Part shown: positions 50,501 to 59,500 of the stretch, piece after piece
Position numbering within the stretch: position 1 is the first letter of the stretch
Layout of the letters: each line of letters begins with the position of its first letter
DNA from: Oasisia sp. SBJ-2009
Taxonomy: Eukaryota; Annelida; Polychaeta; Sabellida; Siboglinidae
Reading direction: 5' to 3'
Length of the DNA: 64,000 bases
Assembly (NCBI GenBank): GCA_964017155.1
Contig: OZ024854.1
Location: forward strand, 69,309,254 to 69,373,253
Notes under the pieces: model-generated
What the model saw: only the letters and a program-made list of their open reading frames with translations
What the model was told of the DNA's origin: nothing
Databases searched by the model: none
Made by a program: the position numbers and the translations under genes

Positions 50501-53500
50501 CAAGTGTTGGTCTTAGAAGAGTCTGACTCACTGGGAGCAAGTGTTGGTCTTAGAGGAGTCTGACTCACTGAGAGCAAGTGTTGGTCTTAGAGGAGTCTGA
50601 CTCACTGAGAGCAAGTGTTGGTCTTAGAAGAGTCTGACTCACTGAGAGCAAGTGTTGGTCTTAGAGGAGTCTGACTCACTGAGAGCAAGTGTTGGTCTTA
50701 GAAGAGTCTGACTCACTGAGAGCAAGTGTTGGTCTTAGAAGAGTCTGACTCACTGAGAGCAAGTGTTGGTCTTAGAAGAGTCTGACTCACTGAGAGCAAG
50801 TGTTGGTCTTAGAAGAGTCTGACTCACTGAGAGCAAGTGTTGGTCTTAGAAGAGTCTGACTCACTGGGAGCAAGTGTTATTCTTTCACAGCCTCAAGTGA
50901 TGACGACGAGACCAAGGGCACCACAAAAGGCTCCACGATTGAGACAAAGGACACTACAAAGGTCACCACAGTGACCTCTGTGTCCCCAGTGGTCTGTGCC
51001 AAGGAAGCGGTGGACACAACACCGCCCACCTGCATTGACAACCTACCTCCGGAGGTATTGCTGCACGTCTTTGGCTACCTTGACCCCTATGACCTCTGTC
51101 AGGCTGCACAGACCTGCAAGGGATGGTCAAGGCTGTCTTTGGAGCCACAGCTCTGGACCCACATACTGCCCATACAGTGGGCGCAAGGTGGGTGGTCTCT
51201 TATTACTGTTTGTATAATGAGCACCAGGTGAGTGGTCTCTTATTACTGTTTGTATAATGAGCACCAGGTGGGTGGTCTCTTATTACTGTTTGTATAATGA
51301 GCACAAGGTGGGTGGTCTCTTATTACTGTTTGTATAATGAACACAAGGTGGGTGGTCTCTTACTGTTTATACAATGAGCACAAGGTGGGTGGTCTCTTAT
51401 TACTGCTTATATAATGAGCACCAGGTGGGTGGTTTCTTACTGTTTATATAATGAACACAAGGTGGGTGGTCTCTTACTGTTTATACAATGAGCACAAGGT
51501 GGGTGGTCTCTTACTATTTATATAATGAAAACAAGGTGGGTGGTCTCTCACTGTTTATACAATGAGCACAAGGTGGGTGGTCTCTCACTGTTTATATAAT
51601 GAGCACAAGGTGGGTGGTCTCTTACTGTTTATATAATGAACACAAGGTGGGTGGTCTCTTACTGTTTATACAATGAGCACAAGGTGTGTGATCTCTTACT
51701 GTTTATATAATGAGCACAAGGTGGGTGGTCTCTCACTGTTTATATAATGAACACAAGGTGTGTGGTCTCTTACTGTTTATATAATGAGCACAAGGTGGGT
51801 GGTCTCTCACTGTTTATATAATGAGCACAAGGTGTGTGGTCTCTTACTGTTTATATAATGAGCACAAGGTGGGTGGTCTCTCACTGTTTATATAATGAGC
51901 ACAAGGTGTGTGGTCTCTTACTGTTTATATAATGAGCACAAGGTGGGTGGTCTCTCACTGTTTATACAATGAGCACAAGGTGGGTGGTCTCTCAATGTTT
52001 ATATAATGAACACAAGGTGGGTGGTCTCTCACTTTTTATACAATGAGCACGAGGTGGATGGTCTCTTACTGTTTATACAATGAGCACAAGGTGGTGGTCT
52101 CTCATCATCATCGTGCTGTCGGTCGCGAAGCGACAAAGACTGCTTCCATCACTTGACTCTTGCTCTCCATTTGTCTCTCTGCTGTGAGAGTGATGTCCAT
52201 GAGTCGATCTTTATGTCTCTCATCTTTAGGTTTCTCTTGATGGTATCTTTGAACCGGAGACGAGGGCGCCCTCTCTTTCTCTGACCAGAAGACAGTTGAG
52301 AGTAGAGAACCTGCTTCGGTAGCCTGTCTGGTGACATCCTCATGAGGTGTCCAGTCCACCGGAGATTCTTTCTGATCAGAAGATCTTCCATAGATGGCAG
52401 CCCTGTTCGTTCTAGTATTTCCTTGTTTGTCACTTTGTCCATCCAGGTTATCCTCATGATCGAACGCAGATGTCGCATCATGAAGGCATGTAGCTTTTTA
52501 ACCTGTCGTCTGTACACTGTCCAGGCCTCAGCTCCGTATAGGAGGGTGGACAGCACGATTGCACGGTATATCTTGCCTTTAACCCGCATGGACACATGGT
52601 GGTTGTTCCAGAGTCTCTGGCGTAGTCGGCCGAAAGATGCACTAGCCTTGGCCATCCTCCTCTGTATTTCGTCGTCAATGCATCCGTCACTTGATATAGT
52701 GCTTCCGAGGTAGGTGAATTCTAGAACAGAGTTCAGCTTGTTTCCATCAACCATGATATCGTCCTCTCGGGTTCTTGTAGAGTTGGATTGGTACAGCACC
52801 TCGGTCTTCTTAATGTTAATCTTCAGGCCGAACTTCTTTGACGCATCGGAGAAAGCATCCACTATTTTCTGCATCTCTTCAGCAGAGTGTGCAACCAGTG
52901 CACTGTCATCTGCGAATAGCAGCTCTCTCATCAGTATCCGAGTAGTCTTGGTCTTTGCTCTGAAGTGTGCGACGTTGAATAGGTCAGCGTTCTGTCTGGA
53001 CTGTATGTAGATGCCATCCCCCATGTCTCGGAAAGCCTCGTCGAGCATTGCTGATAGGAAGATGGAGAAGAGCGTGGGGGCCAGTACACAACCTTGCTTG
53101 ACCCCATTTGTGACACTGAACGATTCCGAGACTTCTCCTTCAACACTAACTTTTGCCATCATTCCAGTATGTAGTGTCTCGATCATTGTTGTGAACTTCT
53201 CTGGGCAGCCATACTTCCTCAGTAGCTGCCATAGCCCGGTCCTCCCAACTGTATCAAACGCCTTGCTGAAGTCGACAAATACCATGTACAGTGGTCGGTC
53301 CTGCTCAATGCACTTTTCTTGTAGTTGTCGGAGACAAAATATCATATCAACGGTGCTCCGGTTACCTCTGAAGCCACATTGTGTCTCCGGAACTACCTCT
53401 GGTGTTATGTGAGTAGATAGTCTGTTGAGGAGGATCCTCGCGAAGATCTTGCCCGCTATGGAAAGAAGAGAGATTCCTCTATAGTTCCCACAGTCTGTTC

Positions 53501-56500
53501 GATCACCTTTCTTGTAGATGGTTACAATGCTGGCATCCTTCCATGCTTGTGGTACAGAACCCACCTCCCAGACATTGGTGATTAGTTGGTGCAGTCTGCT
53601 GAACAGATTTTCTCCTCCGTGCTTCCATACTTCTGCAGGAATTCCATCTCCTCCAGGTGCTTTGCCATCTTTCAGGCCGGCGATTGCTCTAGCCATCTCA
53701 TCCATAGTTGGAATCTCATCGAGGCTTGTCTTGATAATGCGCTGCGGGATGTTGTCCAGAGCTTCGTGATCTATGTCGCCAGGGACGTTGAGTAGCTTCT
53801 GGAAGTGTTCACTCCATCTTGCCACAACTCTCTTGCTGTCAGAGAAGGTCTCCATTCCATCTGATGATTTCAGTTGAACAGATCCCTTCTTTTTGGGACC
53901 CCACACTTCCTTCAGTCCATTGTAGAAGCCCTTCATGTTGTTACTGTCAGCAGCTCTCTGCAGCTCCACTGCCTTCCTTTCCCACCAGTCTGACTTCAGT
54001 GCACGCGTGTGTTTTTGTAGCAATCTGCAGGCATCTTTGTATGCTGCAGTGGTGGACCTGGTGCTCCTGGTTTGCAACACTCTCTGGTGGGCTTGGTCTC
54101 TTCTGTTCATAAGAGTCTGTAGCTCCTGGTCGTTGGGGTCGAACCAGTCCTGGTCTTTTCTGTCTGGCTTGCCAAGATATGTCTTGGCTGTGTTGTACAC
54201 GACCTGCTGCAGAGCAGCCCATTCCTCATCTGGTGTTGAGTTTTCCTTCTCCTCCCATTGGGCGAGAGCACTGTCTATCTCCTGCTCAAAACTCTCCCTA
54301 TGGCTGGTGGTACTTAGTTTTGCAATGTTCAGCTTGGTCGGCTTACTTGTCCCTTGCCTGTTGTGCTTTTGTCGTATTCTGAAAGCCACTTTTGACCTCA
54401 GCATCTGGTGATCAGTCCAGCAGTTTGCTCCACGCATGACTCGGGTACTGTGGATGTCCATCTTATCCCGACATCTCGTGATGATGAAGTCGATCATATG
54501 CCAATGTTTCGAACGAGGATGCATCCAGGTGGTCTTGCGTTCATCCTTCTGCTTGAACATGGTGTTCGTCACTATCAGTTCGAACTCAGAGCACAGAGCC
54601 AGTAGAAGCTCGCCATGGAGTTGCATTTCCCAATCCCATGTTTGCCCATGACCAAGGGCCACTTGTCATTTTCTCTTCCTATCCTCGCATTGAAGTCTCC
54701 TATCAGCAGTAGCTGGTTGTAGAAGGCCTCCTTGTTTTCATCTGGGTTTGTCATTGTTGGAGCGTACACGCTGATAATTGTAGCAAAGTTGTCCTTGCTC
54801 AGAGGTAGTCTCATCGTCATGATTCTGTCACTTACTGGCCGTGGCATTTCTGTCAGCTTTGTGACGATATCCTTCTTGATAGCAAAGCCCACTCCTGCCT
54901 CCCTTCTTTCTCCTTCCGGTTTGCCACTCCAGAAGAAAGAGTATTCCAAGTCGTCAAGACTACCAGACTCTGAGAACCTTGTTTCACATAGGGCGGCGAT
55001 GTCGATGTTGTATTTGGCAAGTTCCATTGCGACTAGTGCCGTACGTCTTTCTGGTCGGTTAGCTCCATCTCGGTCGAGGAGAGTCCTGACGTTCCATTGT
55101 CCAATTGTCAGTAGTTGTCTTCTTTGTCTTCTTCTTCCTAGCTGATTTTCCACTGTCGACGGAAGATGAGGTCGAGCAGCGCGGTCCTTGGTAACCCGGG
55201 CGACGGCCGATCCGGTATGGAGTTTCATACAGTTGTACATTTTCATGGAAGCTGCTTGCAAAAAGTGTTGAAGTGCCGCTTGCTTTTGCAAGTTACTAGC
55301 GACACTCTCTCGGGGAACAAATAGAGGTCTCACACCGGCAAGAACATGTCAAGACAGGCGCAAACTATTTGTCCCTGCAGTGGCTGGTCGAGAGATGTTG
55401 GGAGTTCCATACATCAACCGCCCTTGATGCTGCCACAGTGACATGGTTTTCTGTTTAGGGTTTGCTCCCTTAGCCTTCGGTTCTGACAAGAACCTGTACC
55501 ACAAGGCAGTGGTTTACAACTTTGCATGGCAGGGGCGTCAAACTCCCTGAGTTGTTGCAGTACCTGGGGTACTGCAACACCTGCATACCTGCAGTGGTCT
55601 CTCACTGTTTATATAATGAGCACGGGGTGCATGGTCTCTTACTGTTTATATAATGAGCACAAGGTGTGTGGTCTCTTACTGTTTATATAATGAGCACAAG
55701 GTGGGTGGTCTCTCACTGTTTATACAATGAGCACAAGGTGGGTGGTCTCTCAATGTTTATATAATGAACACAAGGTGGGTGGTCTCTCACTTTTTATACA
55801 ATGAGCACGAGGTGGATGGTCTCTTACTGTTTATACAATGAGCACAAGGTGGTGGTCTCTCATCATCATCGTGCTGTCGGTCGCGAAGCGACAAAGACTG
55901 CTTCCATCACTTGACTCTTGCTCTCCATTTGTCTCTCTGCTGTGAGAGTGATGTCCATGAGTCGATCTTTATGTCTCTCATCTTTAGGTTTCTCTTGATG
56001 GTATCTTTGAACCGGAGACGAGGGCGCCCTCTCTTTCTCTGACCAGAAGACAGTTGAGAGTAGAGAACCTGCTTCGGTAGCCTGTCTGGTGACATCCTCA
56101 TGAGGTGTCCAGTCCACCGGAGATTCTTTCTGATCAGAAGATCTTCCATAGATGGCAGCCCTGTTCGTTCTAGTATTTCCTTGTTTGTCACTTTGTCCAT
56201 CCAGGTTATCCTCATGATCGAACGCAGATGTCGCATCATGAAGGCATGTAGCTTTTTAACCTGTCGTCTGTACACTGTCCAGGCCTCAGCTCCGTATAGG
56301 AGGGTGGACAGCACGATTGCACGGTATATCTTGCCTTTAACCCGCATGGACACATGGTGGTTGTTCCAGAGTCTCTGGCGTAGTCGGCCGAAAGATGCAC
56401 TAGCCTTGGCCATCCTCCTCTGTATTTCGTCGTCAATGCATCCGTCACTTGATATAGTGCTTCCGAGGTAGGTGAATTCTAGAACAGAGTTCAGCTTGTT

Positions 56501-59500
56501 TCCATCAACCATGATATCGTCCTCTCGGGTTCTTGTAGAGTTGGATTGGTACAGCACCTCGGTCTTCTTAATGTTAATCTTCAGGCCGAACTTCTTTGAC
56601 GCATCGGAGAAAGCATCCACTATTTTCTGCATCTCTTCAGCAGAGTGTGCAACCAGTGCACTGTCATCTGCGAATAGCAGCTCTCTCATCAGTATCCGAG
56701 TAGTCTTGGTCTTTGCTCTGAAGTGTGCGACGTTGAATAGGTCAGCGTTCTGTCTGGACTGTATGTAGATGCCATCCCCCATGTCTCGGAAAGCCTCGTC
56801 GAGCATTGCTGATAGGAAGATGGAGAAGAGCGTGGGGGCCAGTACACAACCTTGCTTGACCCCATTTGTGACACTGAACGATTCCGAGACTTCTCCTTCA
56901 ACACTAACTTTTGCCATCATTCCAGTATGTAGTGTCTCGATCATTGTTGTGAACTTCTCTGGGCAGCCATACTTCCTCAGTAGCTGCCATAGCCCGGTCC
57001 TCCCAACTGTATCAAACGCCTTGCTGAAGTCGACAAATACCATGTACAGTGGTCGGTCCTGCTCAATGCACTTTTCTTGTAGTTGTCGGAGACAAAATAT
57101 CATATCAACGGTGCTCCGGTTACCTCTGAAGCCACATTGTGTCTCCGGAACTACCTCTGGTGTTATGTGAGTAGATAGTCTGTTGAGGAGGATCCTCGCG
57201 AAGATCTTGCCCGCTATGGAAAGAAGAGAGATTCCTCTATAGTTCCCACAGTCTGTTCGATCACCTTTCTTGTAGATGGTTACAATGCTGGCATCCTTCC
57301 ATGCTTGTGGTACAGAACCCACCTCCCAGACATTGGTGATTAGTTGGTGCAGTCTGCTGAACAGATTTTCTCCTCCGTGCTTCCATACTTCTGCAGGAAT
57401 TCCATCTCCTCCAGGTGCTTTGCCATCTTTCAGGCCGGCGATTGCTCTAGCCATCTCATCCATAGTTGGAATCTCATCGAGGCTTGTCTTGATAATGCGC
57501 TGCGGGATGTTGTCCAGAGCTTCGTGATCTATGTCGCCAGGGACGTTGAGTAGCTTCTGGAAGTGTTCACTCCATCTTGCCACAACTCTCTTGCTGTCAG
57601 AGAAGGTCTCCATTCCATCTGATGATTTCAGTTGAACAGATCCCTTCTTTTTGGGACCCCACACTTCCTTCAGTCCATTGTAGAAGCCCTTCATGTTGTT
57701 ACTGTCAGCAGCTCTCTGCAGCTCCACTGCCTTCCTTTCCCACCAGTCTGACTTCAGTGCACGCGTGTGTTTTTGTAGCAATCTGCAGGCATCTTTGTAT
57801 GCTGCAGTGGTGGACCTGGTGCTCCTGGTTTGCAACACTCTCTGGTGGGCTTGGTCTCTTCTGTTCATAAGAGTCTGTAGCTCCTGGTCGTTGGGGTCGA
57901 ACCAGTCCTGGTCTTTTCTGTCTGGCTTGCCAAGATATGTCTTGGCTGTGTTGTACACGACCTGCTGCAGAGCAGCCCATTCCTCATCTGGTGTTGAGTT
58001 TTCCTTCTCCTCCCATTGGGCGAGAGCACTGTCTATCTCCTGCTCAAAACTCTCCCTATGGCTGGTGGTACTTAGTTTTGCAATGTTCAGCTTGGTCGGC
58101 TTACTTGTCCCTTGCCTGTTGTGCTTTTGTCGTATTCTGAAAGCCACTTTTGACCTCAGCATCTGGTGATCAGTCCAGCAGTTTGCTCCACGCATGACTC
58201 GGGTACTGTGGATGTCCATCTTATCCCGACATCTCGTGATGATGAAGTCGATCATATGCCAATGTTTCGAACGAGGATGCATCCAGGTGGTCTTGCGTTC
58301 ATCCTTCTGCTTGAACATGGTGTTCGTCACTATCAGTTCGAACTCAGAGCACAGAGCCAGTAGAAGCTCGCCATGGAGTTGCATTTCCCAATCCCATGTT
58401 TGCCCATGACCAAGGGCCACTTGTCATTTTCTCTTCCTATCCTCGCATTGAAGTCTCCTATCAGCAGTAGCTGGTTGTAGAAGGCCTCCTTGTTTTCATC
58501 TGGGTTTGTCATTGTTGGAGCGTACACGCTGATAATTGTAGCAAAGTTGTCCTTGCTCAGAGGTAGTCTCATCGTCATGATTCTGTCACTTACTGGCCGT
58601 GGCATTTCTGTCAGCTTTGTGACGATATCCTTCTTGATAGCAAAGCCCACTCCTGCCTCCCTTCTTTCTCCTTCCGGTTTGCCACTCCAGAAGAAAGAGT
58701 ATTCCAAGTCGTCAAGACTACCAGACTCTGAGAACCTTGTTTCACATAGGGCGGCGATGTCGATGTTGTATTTGGCAAGTTCCATTGCGACTAGTGCCGT
58801 ACGTCTTTCTGGTCGGTTAGCTCCATCTCGGTCGAGGAGAGTCCTGACGTTCCATTGTCCAATTGTCAGTAGTTGTCTTCTTTGTCTTCTTCTTCCTAGC
58901 TGATTTTCCACTGTCGACGGAAGATGAGGTCGAGCAGCGCGGTCCTTGGTAACCCGGGCGACGGCCGATCCGGTATGGAGTTTCATACAGTTGTACATTT
59001 TCATGGAAGCTGCTTGCAAAAAGTGTTGAAGTGCCGCTTGCTTTTGCAAGTTACTAGCGACACTCTCTCGGGGAACAAATAGAGGTCTCACACCGGCAAG
59101 AACATGTCAAGACAGGCGCAAACTATTTGTCCCTGCAGTGGCTGGTCGAGAGATGTTGGGAGTTCCATACATCAACCGCCCTTGATGCTGCCACAGTGAC
59201 ATGGTTTTCTGTTTAGGGTTTGCTCCCTTAGCCTTCGGTTCTGACAAGAACCTGTACCACAAGGCAGTGGTTTACAACTTTGCATGGCAGGGGCGTCAAA
59301 CTCCCTGAGTTGTTGCAGTACCTGGGGTACTGCAACACCTGCATACCTGCAGTGGTCTCTCACTGTTTATATAATGAGCACGGGGTGCATGGTCTCTTAC
59401 TGTTTATATAATGAGCACAAGGTGGGTGGTCTCTTACTGTTTATACAATGCGCACAAGATGGGTGGTCTCTTACTGTTTATACAATGAGCACAAGGTGGG

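Larger units (their letters stand above)
52104..55593 (-). mobile_element. Non-LTR retrotransposon (LINE), copy 1
   Basis: A 3,490 bp element on the - strand, flanked by 'gtggtctctc' on both sides (52094-52103 and 55594-55603). That sequence is also part of the host repeat, so a true target duplication is not proven. Its 3' end carries a (GAT)n-like tail. It encodes an apurinic-type endonuclease (54575-55333 -) and a reverse transcriptase (52149-54662 -) split by a frameshift. Protein style ('QWNVRTLLD', 'LLYGAEAWTV', 'LRWTGHLMRM') suggests an RTE-like clade, at moderate confidence. It lies in FBXL5 intron 5, antisense to the gene. Confidence 0.92.
55862..59351 (-). mobile_element. Non-LTR retrotransposon (LINE), copy 2
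   Basis: A second copy of the element at 52104-55593, offset exactly 3,758 bp. All predicted peptides are identical, including the shared frameshift, and so are the flanking repeat bases. It arose by tandem duplication of a LINE-containing block, not by a second insertion. Confidence 0.93.

Noticed and set aside
52342..55145. + strand ORFs of 65-158 codons across the LINE (and their copies 3,758 bp later)
   Set aside because: Shadows of the antisense reverse transcriptase and endonuclease frames.
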